Source: Certhia americana
Lineage: Eukaryota > Chordata > Aves > Passeriformes > Certhiidae
Length of the DNA stretch: 64,000 bases
Assembly: GCA_018697195.1 (NCBI GenBank)
Contig: CM031857.1
Location: 61,944,069-62,008,068, forward strand
Reading direction: 5' to 3'
Shown: piece after piece, positions 12,589-23,973 of the stretch
Layout: every line of letters begins with the position of its first letter
How positions within the stretch are numbered: the stretch's first letter is position 1
Made by a program: the position numbers and the translations under genes
Notes under the pieces: generated by a model
What the model saw: only the letters and a program-made list of their open reading frames with translations
What the model was told of the DNA's origin: nothing
Databases searched by the model: none

Positions 12589-14017
12589 TCTCTTGCTTCT
12601 ATGATTTCAGTCTGCTACAAGAAGGGAAAATTGAGAAAAAATGCTGCCAGTATTCCTCTAATAATCCTCAGACCAAATTTGTCACACACCACTTCTTGTT
12701 TCGAATCTCCACCCTGAGATATAGGGTTGATATATCTGGGTACTTGTTCAAATCAAAATGAAATATAGATTCAGATATTTCTCCAAATAAAAGCTCACGT
12801 TTCAAGATTTAGGCACCATAGCTTAAAAATTAATGTATATCTGACAAAAAGTCTTGAGGTATTGCAAAACTATTTAAAAATAGGTACTGTCATTAAGCTT
12901 ACAGAATTGACTGCACTTCTGATATTTTTCTTGAGTTTTCTAAACTAATCCATTTCAGCCATGATCTGAGTTAGCACTGCATGATGCTGATAGGGAGACA
13001 TAAACAATACCTGTGGTCATACAATAAGTAATATGTCACATGTCCAGTCTACAATCCATTTTCTTGCAAAATACAATTCAAAATATTTATGTCTTTCCCT
13101 TGAAAAGGCAGGAACACAGTTGTTTCCTTAAAGCCAAATATTAAGAGAACAAACACAGAATGTTCAAAGGAGAAAAATCTTCTCCTTAAGCATCTGACTT
13201 CTCTTCAAAAGACTGTCAAGCATTGTCACAGCTTCAATCTTACCACCTATCAAGGACTATATCTCTCCTGGCCAAAGCCTTTCATGTTCAGTTGAGGACC
13301 ACACTAAGGTTTTAAACCAGAGTGCTCTGTGTTGCCCTTACAGGGTTTGCAGCATCAGCCCTGCAACTATTCAACTCCCTGTTGATCTACACATTTTTTC
13401 AGAAACTAATTGCCAATTTAGACAGTATAAGCATAGAGTAAACAACGCAGAGAGGTAGTCATGGCACATAAATCATTCCAAGTGATTGCACAGCTGTCGC
13501 TGGTGTTACATTTTTTGTTTCTAGGAAGATTGTACTTTGGCAACTTATTTAGCAAGACTTTTTCATGCTTTACAGTGAAGGCAGAAACATTTATTTATGC
13601 AAGTATGGAAAACCTGGTGAATTATGAATCTGATCCTTATAACTTGATAAGTAATTTTAGTGTATTCAGATCTGTGCAGAAGAGTTTTGCTTAATATTAC
13701 TTATTATAACAAGATTGGATTCCCTGATAATATTTTTAAATTCTGTTGTATTTGCCTGTTTTAAAAGTGCTTTGAAAAGGGTCTCTATAAAATATTTCAG
13801 ATTTCTGTCATCTTCTAATTTCCCACTCTGGACTGAAAGTTTTCTGGGACAAATCAGAACTCTACTGCTCTCAGCCCAAACTTCCAGTCAAAAAGCCTGG
13901 ACTGATTAGGTATAACTTAGGAAAAAACATTAAGTGACCCAAACTGAGGCAATGAAAAATGGAATCATGAACCACATTTCTTACTTTCCCTTCTGTGTTG
14001 GAAATTATGCCTCTATT

Positions 14018-14029
14018 TGTGTGTATGTA

Positions 14030-14063
<34 letters not shown>
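14018..14063. repeat. TG dinucleotide microsatellite
   Basis: Mixed TGTA and TG units leading into an uninterrupted TG run of about ten units. Confidence 0.9.
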
Positions 14064-15465
14064 ACACTAGTTTAGAAAAGCAATAAATTCCTCCTATAGA
14101 AAATAGTAGGCCATTAAAGTTGCATACAATGAAGTGTTGATGCCATTTGTTCTTTTTTCATTCAAACCTAATAGCATACGAGGTCATAAATTCAAGGTTA
14201 TGAGTGATACAGAGTTGACCTTTAATAAAACTGCAGCACTGCAAATAATAAACAAGTTAATAGCATAAATAATACTGGAATCATTCTTTTGGAACTGAAT
14301 GATTTACCCTCCTCTTCTTATGAACAACACTAGATATGGGTATTTAGGAAACAAAAAGCTAAAATCTATGGAAAAGGTAATGATCTCTGAAAATTTGCTC
14401 TAATGACTAATTTGTGGCTCCATGGATTTCAAGAGATTATTGGCTTTTGAAATGGATTCTATCAACTAAAGAGATAATGGAAATCATTAGGCTGAATGAA
14501 GTAAAACAGTAGAGCTCCATGTTATGTGGAGTTCTATTACATGAATCTCTATTTCCCATACAATTTAGAAGTACATTTTCTTAAACTGAACTACTGTTTC
14601 AACTTATATTATGGGAAAAATTCTGATAACTCAGCACTCAGTGACGAAACTTTCATTAACTTGAGCTGAATAGAGATTTGACTCTGATTTTTATCAGAAG
14701 ATGTTCTGTGATCAGTGAAAATTTAAGGTGCTCGATATTGTTCACAATATGTCTCTGAATCAAGTTCCAGGTTTTTCACATTCAAGCAGAATAAAAGGAT
14801 TTTAATCTTCATTATCAGCTCATGGACAATATATTACAGGACCGGTGCTGAAGTTAAAATTCCACCAGTAATTTATCCTTGTGACATTTATTGGTCTTAC
14901 TCATGATCAGATTCATTAAACCAGATGCTGTACAAATTACCAAAAGACAGATCTGATGCTTTGAAAAGCTTAATAATTCAAAGTGCAGTATCCTCCTGGA
15001 GACAATACAAAATGCTGGAAATATCCTGATAAAATATTATAAATGTATCTGTATTATTCTTAGCTTTTGGGTTTTTTACAATGCCTTGCATATTATTTTT
15101 TCTTTTTAGTATCATGATTTTTTTTAAAAAAATTATTTTCCAACCGTAGAAGTAAATTGATTTTAAAAATGAATCTCTACTATAAATGTCTCTAGGGTAT
15201 ACTCCTATAGTAGTATTAAATACATTAGTCTTTGGGGTTATTTCATGTTGATATTTTGTTTCCTTTACACCTGTTTTCATTTCTTTTTATGCTTGCTTGA
15301 TATACAAAAAAAGGGATAACTAACCAGACATTTGTTATTTGCTTACAAGATTGTTATTGAAATAAATGTAGGAAAAATATTTCAAATATAACATTTCAGA
15401 GTTAAGTAAGATTATGATGGTTTTAAATTTTTATAGTTTTTAAAACCCTGGGAGTTTTGGGTTTG

Positions 15466-15488
15466 TTTTTTTTTTTGGGGGGGGGGGG
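15466..15488. repeat. T11-G12 tract
   Basis: Eleven T directly followed by twelve G, with GGGAC repeats just downstream. It lies about 85 bp before the LTR at 15572 but is not part of it. Confidence 0.85.
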
Positions 15489-15571
15489 AGAGGCAGGGAC
15501 AGGGACACATGTTTTGGTTCTTTATAAAGTAGCATAATCAAGTAAAGGAAATGCTAACCAAAATAACCTTA

Positions 15572-16615
15572 TGTAGTGGGTTAACACTGGCTAAATTCCA
15601 GGCATCCACGCTCCCCTTGATAGCTTTATAGGCAAGACAAAACATTAAGAAGGGTTCATGAGTTGAGATAAGGACCAGGAGAAATCACTCACCAAATACC
15701 ATCACGGGCAAAACAGGCTAGAACTAAAGATATTAATTGAACTTATTACTAGCAGAATAAGAGCAGGATAATGAGAAGTAAAATAAAACCTCAAAAACTT
15801 TCCCTCATCCCTCTGTCCTTCCTATCCCTACCCCAGAAGCAGAGAGACAGGGATAGGGTGTTATGGTCAGTTTATCATCTGTTCTTTCTCCCATTGTTCA
15901 AGGAGAAAAATCCTTCCCTCCTCCATCATGGGGTTCATCCTGCAGGAGGGAGTTCTCCATGAACTTCTCCAGAGTGACTCCATTTCATGAGCAGCAGCTC
16001 TCTCCAAACTGCTGCAATGTGATCCCATCCCATGGACAACAGCCCTCCCAGACTGCTGGGGACTCTTTCATGGAGTGCAGTCCTTCAAGGATAGGCTCTC
16101 CAGCGTGGGCTCCTGTCTTCAGGATCCTCCTACAAGCCCACAGTCTCCTCTCAGACATCCACCGTGGGTGGATCTGCTGTGGGTCTCCTCCATGGGCTGC
16201 AGGTGGATCTCTGCATCCCTATGGATCTCCATGTGCTGCAGTGGCACAGATGCCTCACCATGGTCTGCACCATGGGCTGCAGGGGGATCTCAGCTTCAGT
16301 GCCTGAAGCATATCCTCCCCCTCCTTCTGCACTGACCTTGGTATCTGCAGAATTGTTCCTCTCATATATTTTCTCTTTACTCTTCTCTGTCAGCAATCAC
16401 ATCTGCAAAATAACTTTTCTTTCCTTTTTCTTAGTTACGGTATCACAGAGGCATTACCACCATTTCTAGTTGCCCAGCCTTGACTGGTGGCACATCTGTC
16501 TTTGAAGCCAGTATGGATTGGCTCTGCTGGACATTGAGGAAACTTCTGGCAGCATTTAAAGAAACCACCACTGTAGCCCCCCACTACCAAAGCTTGGCCA
16601 TGCAAACCCAATACA
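15572..16615 (-). mobile_element. Solo LTR, about 1 kb, avian ERV
   Basis: The ends are near-perfect inverted repeats: TGTAGTGGGTT at 15572-15582 and AACCCAATACA at 16605-16615 (10 of 11 pairs). The interior has the repeated pattern of short CATGGGCTGCAG-like units (around 16190-16290) that I recognise from an abundant bird LTR whose transcription runs on the minus strand. A related, broken copy occurs at 29.68-31.08 kb. The flanking pentamers CCTTA and CTGGA do not agree, so no target duplication is confirmed. No internal retroviral sequence was seen on either side, which fits a solo LTR left by recombination. Several overlapping open frames across it are by-products of its higher GC content and are not genes. 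Confidence 0.8.
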
Positions 16616-16987
16616 CTGGAGAAACCCATGAGCATTCTCATTTCCACAGTTATGTGTGTAAAATCTAAAAGCAATGTTAACTTTCTACTGGGGTGGAGAG
16701 AGACCTGCTGATGTCTAAGTAGCAGTGTACCTGAATAGGGGAAGATACTACTCAGGGAAGGCCTTTTTCTCTGATCTTAATTTGCCTGTTTGTGTTGAGG
16801 TTATAGCTGCATGTTTATATCTTCTTGTTGCCAGGATATCTTTTTCCCTAAGATAATATATGTACCTGCAGAAATATAGAGTTGTTCTTTTTCCTTTTTT
16901 TTTTTTTTTTTTTCCTTATCCATTTCATATCCAACCCCCAAGGCTACATTTCTTTAGTGACCAGTAACTGACTATGTACAGTTCAGG
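16616..16987. other. Noncoding spacer between LTR and CR1
   Basis: Unclassified sequence with a poly-T tract at about 16895-16913. I see no primer-binding site or gag sequence after the LTR. Confidence 0.6.
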
Positions 16988-17495
16988 AATCATAGAATAT
17001 TTCAAGTTGGAAGGGACCCATAAAGATCATAGAATCCAAATCCCTGCTTCTCCCAGGACAACCTAGAACTAACCCATAAAACTAAGGGCATCATTCAAAT
17101 ACTCCCTGAACTCTGATGGGCTTAGTGCCATGACCACTTCCTGGGGACACAGTTCCAGTGACTAATCACCCTGTCAGTGAAAAATCTTATCCTAATGTCT
17201 AATTTGAACTTTGCTTGACACAGATTCATTCTGTTTCTTTGTCCTATTGCTGGTCAGCAGAGAGAGGACCTCTCCCTCTGTGGCCCCTGCTGTGGAAATT
17301 GTAGATTGCAATGAGCTTTCACCTCAGACCTCTCTTCTACAGGCTGAACAAACAAGGTGACTTAAACTGCTCCTGCTAAGTCTTGCCCTTGAGGCCTTTC
17401 ATTATACTTGGTCACCCTCCTCTGGACACACTAACAGTTTGATATCCTTCTTATACTGCCAAAAACTGCACTCAGGACTCAAGATGGCTATACCC
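16988..17495 (-). mobile_element. CR1 LINE 3' end
   Basis: Read on the plus strand it begins AATCATAGAAT and continues AGTTGGAAGGGACCCATAAA, the reverse complement of the terminal CR1 3' UTR with its short octamer-type end. The CR1 landmarks follow in order: the TTCCAGTGACTAATCACCCT block, the GTGAAAAATCTTATCCTAAT block, and the TCCTCTGGACACACT block near 17420. This is a 5'-truncated copy of about 500 bp, well diverged, with no ORF2 coding part. Insertion by target-primed reverse transcription normally produces such truncations. Confidence 0.88.
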
Positions 17496-20400
17496 TCATG
17501 GATGTTTGTTATCATCTTGTGCTTGTGCATTCAAGAGCTCTGATAAAATTAATAAACCATATCCAATATATTTTCAATATATTGGTCTTTGAATGGAGCT
17601 ATCATGTGGGCTCTTGTCTTAAAGAGGGTAAAAGGAAATGGAACCATCTAATGCTTATTTGGAAATTGATTAGAGCTCAGAAGCAATCTGAAAATAGATC
17701 TTGCAGGGCTTAGAATTATGCTTAGCCTTTCTTGTACTTGCAATTATATTCTTTTTATGCACACACACTCAAAATTGTTGAAGGCTTGAATTCCAAACAG
17801 GAGTTTTGGCCTTCTGGAAGCAATGAAATTAAGGTACAGTGGTACAATTTCTTATCATTCCCATCTCCATCTAAATAGAGTAGTGCTAAAGAAAAAAAAA
17901 AAAATTAAAAAGAGAGAAATCAGAACCATACTTTGTTCATGAAAAGAAAGTGTTATAAAACTTGTTAACCAAATGTACTTTTTTCCTCACTCTCATAATA
18001 CATTAAACTTTTAGTTTTGCTTCAGAGCTCTTTTGGTTATATTTGGATTTCCTGCATTACAATGCAAGCAAAGTTTATTTGTTCCTAAGTACTTCTTATT
18101 ATGGAGGGATTCTTTGGATCTCCAAACCCAAAAAGTAGCACACTGCTTATTTCACTTATATATAAAAGATAAGAATGGTTTTGGCACAACAAGGAACAGC
18201 ATATATGAAGAAATTTCATTCAGAAAATTTTGCAAGTAATGACTTACAGAATTTGCAAACCTGATGTTAATTTCCAGCCAAATGAACCTTTTTTCCCTCT
18301 GTGCGTTACTGAAGCCAATGACAATGGGCTGAGGCTTGTGTAATATTAAGCATGCCATTAGAAACAAAAGATTTTGTTAGCACTGGAAAATAACCTGTCA
18401 TGGTGGCAAACTTTATACTATGAAATTATGGCTTGAATACAATTTAAAATGCTTTAAAATGAAAAATGGCCTCATGAAACAGAATTGATATGTGCCTCAG
18501 ATGCTGTTAAAATAACTATGTAAAAGTGTATTTAGGAGATTTAAGATTATCACTGACCTTGGAGAAACAGAGAACAAGATTTTTTCATTACTTTGAGATA
18601 AAAGTTTGGAGAAATGTAGATAAGTGGATGATCAACTGACATTCACATTTTTAAGGAAGGTGAAATAGATTACATGCCACATGAGAAGGTTAATGTCAGT
18701 TAACTACCACTAAATGATGTTTATCCTCTGAACTGAAAAAAAAAAAATGCATCCTGACAAAAAAAAGAGAGATAAGAATTTATGAATGCTTCCATCCTGG
18801 ATAATTACAGCTTATCTTGCATAAAACCCATGAGATTTGGTTTTATATTGTTCGTCTTTGTATTATGGTTAATTATTCAGGCTTAAGTCAGCCACTGGAC
18901 AAAGGGAACCAATAGGATTAAATTTTTGACCAACAAAACAATTTACTTTTCATGTTCTATCTACAACTTAACAGGATTTGTTAGCAAGCAGAATGTATTT
19001 GGTGAAGATTAGACATTTGGAAAATTGAATTTCAATTTAAATTGTATCCCATTGTGTAAAACTTTTCATGTAGTTACAAAATTGCTTTGTAATAGGCCAA
19101 ATCAATACTTCCAACTGGCAGTATTTTTCCTTAAAAAATGCTGGATTTAATGATATTATAGTTGATGCCAAAACAAGAGATGTCATGATGTCTTCCAAAA
19201 TTGACAAATCTATGTGGATAAAATTTAAAGAAATAAGTTGACCGCATAATAACCAGCAAGTAAAAATGACCACAAAACTTGCAAATCTACTATGCTTGCA
19301 TTTTTCAGAGGTTGAGTTAGATAAATTAGGTCATGTTATAAATTCTGGTTCTCATTACTATTATTTCAACTTTAGCTACATTTTTATAATAATAGCTTAC
19401 ATAATTAGTTCTTAAAAGTATATCTTAACAAAGGTATTTCCTTGATATACCATATTGGAGTTTGCACATTCTTCACTGCTTACAAACCAGTGGGAGTAAA
19501 TTGAATACAAACCTGAAGAAATTACTGGTTTCATTCTTTCTTCCATGCAAGCCAGAAGGCGAAGAAATGGCAAGAAATTATGAAGAAAGTTATATACAAT
19601 TACTAAAATCAATACTTGCTTGCTTATTTTGCAATGGAACCAGTGATGGCAGCTTATGAGAATGACTGTGTACAAACAGCAACAAAACAATGTGTTGAAA
19701 ACACAGATTACAGAATTAAAAAGAACAAAATTGTGATTTCTGTAATGTTTAGAGTGATATAAAACATACCTTGATGCAGATCTTAGGTTCTTGGACATGA
19801 ACTTAAATTTGCACCAACACATTTAATCTCTTTTTTCTATAATTTTTTTTATTTTCTGGGAAGAAAAAAAAAAAAATATTGCTTACAGAGCCAGACCAAA
19901 CAAATCTCTTTGAAATACTAAAATACATTTCCAACTCAATTTCACACAGAAAGAAATTCTTTTTTACAGATATTGAAGCTAAAGTCAGAAACCATAAAAT
20001 ATTACAGTTTTTCATTTAAAGATCCAGAGCATAAATATTTTTTGTACTGACTTATGGGGTTTTTGGTGGTTTTCGGTTAATGCTTTCTTTAGGAAATGAA
20101 GCCTTTATCGCTGGAATACTTCACTCCCACATATCTCTCCCCTGATAGGGGAGGTCTTTTCAGAAGTCTTTGTTAAGAAAAAAAGCAAACGGAACTCTTG
20201 GTTGTTATCATTCTCCAGGTTGTTTATTATTTTCTTATCAGCAATTTCTGCACACCAAGCTTTACACCAGCCTGGCATGCGGGAGAAAAGACACCAGAAA
20301 TCTTTGAACACACAGAATCAAGGCTCTCTTAAAGGTAATCCACCCAATTATCACCAAGACCATACATTATTTCTACTTTTCTACCAATAGCTAACTGAAT

Positions 20401-23400
20401 CTCTATTCACATGATACTACATTGTGGCAAATTGTCACCAATGGTCCTGTGTCCCCAACACTGCAGAACATGGAGTAGATTAAGAAGGAGAAAGAAGCCT
20501 AAAAATGACGAGGATCCTCCATCTTGTCTTCATCTACTTACCATGTTAACAAATCTAAAAGTCTAAAATTTTCACCCTGTGATAAATTACACATTCTACT
20601 ATATAATTTACAGTTTTGAAAGTTCTGTTTCATCCCAGAGCCATCCCTTTCCATGCATGATGGTTGAAAGTAGTATCAATGCTACTGCTTGTGGGGTTCT
20701 GTCCCATTACCCAAAAGTTTTTTTGAAAAGGTTGGTGGAGTTAGCGTTTGTTTCTTCTTTAACTGTATCTGGTGAAGAAGCTTTTCACTGAAACAAATTA
20801 TAAGAAGAAATGAAAGAAGCCATAAATACAATATACAAAGACACAAGTCTAATAGATGATGGATAAGCTCCAGCTATCACTTCTGTTGCAGAGGTATTGA
20901 TGAAGAGACAATTCCTTTAAAAAAAAAAAAAAAAGTGTTTAAAAAGGAAAGAGAATTTACCTTCCAAAGCTCTGGGAAAGATAATAAATTGCTATCTGAA
21001 TGGTGACAGGAGTTTGATTGCATGACATCTTCATCTGGACAAAATGACACACCCTTGCAATGTTTTACTAGTGAATTCATGTAATCCAGCTTCCAAATAG
21101 CTCTATGTGATCCCTTCAAGTCTGTTTTCAGTATCTTAAACCATGTACAGAACCTATCCTACCTAACTTGACTATGTATAGAAGAAGGCTGTTCTATAGG
21201 ACCATTTCTGCACTTCCTGACTATTTAAAAGGATCTTATTTGTATACAGTTTGATAAGTTCTACAGCAGGAGGCCCATATGTTAGTCTCTAGGATAGCCT
21301 TGTTTTCTACACAAGGAATCAACACAATGGAAACCGGATGCCTTTCAGTTAGTCTAGGCACAGTAAGAATTGAGGAAATCTCTGTCACTGTCCAAATTTT
21401 CCAGTCCAAGCATGTCTGTGAACACTTATAAACAATTGCAGCATGATTAGGCACAGAGTTTCCTTTTTAGAGAGTTAAATAGAGAAATAGGGCTTAGAAA
21501 GGAGTGAGAAATGTCTGAGCAATGTCAACATTGTACCAAAAATGGGCAAAAGCTAATAATGTTCCACTGAATAGAAAGGTGTATACAAAGTAAAAATTGA
21601 CTCATTACTTCTGTTCCTCATTAAATTATTTTGTGCAATCTTAACTTTTATTTCTATTTCATGTTTAGACATTTTTCAAAAGTCTTATCATTCCCCAGAA
21701 GTGCAACTATGTAATGGCAGTGAATTGGAAGCATGAGAAATTACATTCCTTAGCTATTGTAATTTATGTGACAGCAAAAAATGTCACTTTATGACATTTT
21801 GTCTTTTTCTTCAGTGAGGGCTAGTTCCCAGGATGGTATCTATAGGGTTAATAAATATTAGTCCCTAGAGTTCTGCCCATTTTCTAATTTCAATGTTTAC
21901 ATATGTTCCAATTAAATTTTGCTTTTAGTCATACATGGACATGGTATGTTTGCATTTTCTGACTAGACAATGCATCTATGACAATTTTATGCATCTGTGA
22001 TGTTCCTAAATTCCTGTACATACCATGAAAAATTTGATCAACTATTTCTATTATAAATATAGTTTCATTTATTTTACTTTAATTTAAAGGAAGAACAATT
22101 GAAATTTTCATTCCAGTTCACAAAAATCTATATGTAACCTACCCTTGCTGTTGATGGATAGGGAGGATATGTCTGGAAATGTCTGTTTTTCTATTGGTTT
22201 GTTTTGCCAACTAAAATATTCCTGTTGACTAGGAAAATATTAGTAAGTAAGCAGATAGTAATTTTGATTTTTAAACAGTAAGAAGTGCAAAAGACACTAG
22301 AGCATTATGTGGTGTCCATAATTTCTCCTCATTGAACTATCAGTAGTAAACAATATGGTTAACTGTATGGCATATTTATGAACAGCAGAATCTTGAGAAT
22401 TAAGAAGCTTTTTAACTTTCAAGGGTTTGTTTTTTTTTTTAATTCACTTAGTCACAATTTACTTTTAAATGCTCAATAAAATATAATGATAAGTAAAGCA
22501 GTTCTGAGTTTTTAATTAGATCCTAATGATTGCATGAAAGACAGAATCAACTGTTTGCAGTGCAATAAAACTTACTAAAATTACAGCATTTTCTCCTGCT
22601 CATGTATTTCTATGGGCTAAGAAAGATTTACTGAGAACTATCAGATAGAAAAACTTTCAAGATTAATGCCAGAAACAAATATTAGATAGTTCACAGATTT
22701 TCTTGAGAAGAGGTATGTAAAAGGACAAATACTCACCTTTATTTTGTAGAGTGCAAAAATATATATAGAAATCCTATGTTCACTTAAATAGAATAAATTA
22801 TTCTTCTGTATGCATGAATGCATGAAATACAATTTATTCAAAGCTTTTTAATTTATTGCCAAACAAATTCAACATGCCTGCTAAAGAATTTATAGCTTGT
22901 ACACATGCAAAGCAAGTTATTTTTGAATTACAGCCCCATCATGTGTGTCCTACAAGAGAATGCAGAAAGGAATGTTTTAAAAAGCAGTCTGTCATTATAG
23001 CCTTTCAGTATTTTAGCTGGAATACTTAAACAAATGTGTTCATTGCAGTGTTGCATCTTTAAATGCACTTCGATAATTACATCTTATGGGGCATGACGGC
23101 TATTTTGGAAAATGTCTTTGAGTCTTCTATTTTTGGATGAAAAAAACCTTTTTGCTATATGATGAGCTAGTTTGTGAAACAAAATTTAGTTCTTCATCTG
23201 GCAAACAGCAGATTAATAAACATTACAGGACACACAGGTTTGGTGTTCTTTGTGGAGTATCTCCACCGACATTTTTCTCATAAGTCAAATAAAGAAAAGG
23301 GAACACTTGGCCAGACAGAAACAGTTTATCAGAACAGTAAATAAAAAATTACAGAATTTGAAACCAAGAATTAGTGTTAGTTTTGACCCGGTATTTTAAA

Positions 23401-23877
23401 ACATATTGCTCTTCTTGCAATAAAAATAGTCTTAGTGGGGTTATAAGTTTTCTTCCTGTGACTGTTTTTTTTTCCTCCTATATTCACCTAAGATGAGAGA
23501 AGATTTACAGAAGATCACCTGAATAATTAACTCAGATGTACAGCTCTATACAACAGGTGTCCTAGCCTAAAACAGATGTATCTCCTCAAAACACATATTA
23601 TTCCAAAGATTGAAATATTGGTATTCTAGGTTCTGTCAGTACTAAATTTATAAATTCCATTTAAACCAATATTGCTCCAAGATTTAATTGTTTAGCTGAG
23701 TTACTCCACTATGGTGATTTCACACTGCAATTAGAATTCACACTCCAAAAAATTCTAGACTTACTTATGTCTGAAACAGCAACCTGCTGTAGACGTAGTG
23801 CCATTATGCTGCCCTAGCATAGATACCAATAACCCATATTGCCTATGGTTCTTAAATCTTTGATCTTTGATGAGGGG
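17496..23877. other. Unique AT-rich noncoding block
   Basis: No gene or interspersed repeat recognised. It includes a 10-bp-arm perfect inverted repeat at 17563-17585 and several short A-runs. The longest open frame in the window (136 codons, minus strand, 19412-19822) is F/C/I/L/S-rich with no homology I recognise and is of a length expected by chance. The interval near 22.95-23.25 kb is repeat-free with ATTA-type motifs. Confidence 0.65.
17563..17585. repeat. Perfect inverted repeat (10-bp arms)
   Basis: CCAATATATT, a 3-nt spacer, then AATATATTGG. AT-rich, so it may be chance or a small cruciform-prone site. Confidence 0.6.
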
Positions 23878-23973
23878 CTGGTTGGTTGGTTGGTTGGTTG
23901 GCTGGTTGGTGGGTTGGTGGGTTGGTTGGCTGGTTGGTGGGTTGGTTGGTTGGTTGGCTGGTTGCTTGTTTGG
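23878..23973. repeat. TTGG tetranucleotide array
   Basis: About 96 bp of tandem TTGG with regular CTGG and TGGG variants. Because the unit is four bases, all three frames on each strand stay open across it, giving WLVG-type repeats on plus and PTNQ-type repeats on minus. These are products of the repeat, not genes. The GG-rich strand has the spacing for a two-tetrad quadruplex. Confidence 0.95.

Larger units (their letters stand above)
9913..15571. other. Unique AT-rich noncoding block
   Basis: No gene or interspersed repeat recognised. Contents include two adjacent hairpins (10671-10700 and 10716-10749), an ATC/ATT microsatellite near 12551-12588, a TG repeat at 14018-14063 and a T11-G12 tract at 15466-15488. 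Open frames here are short and not protein-like. Confidence 0.65.

Noticed and set aside
15863..16469. Cluster of overlapping open frames up to 147 codons.
   Set aside because: All lie inside the solo LTR at 15572-16615. LTRs of this kind do not encode proteins.
19560..19659. Acceptor-like CCATGCAAG followed by a hydrophilic frame starting PEGEEMARNYEES.
   Set aside because: Short (about 33 codons), acceptor is AAG with weak context, and the opposite strand is also open.
19412..19822. Longest open frame in the window (136 codons, minus strand).
   Set aside because: F/C/I/L/S-rich, no domain, no splice support. A simple stop-frequency estimate for 64 kb of AT-rich DNA in six frames predicts about one frame of this length by chance.
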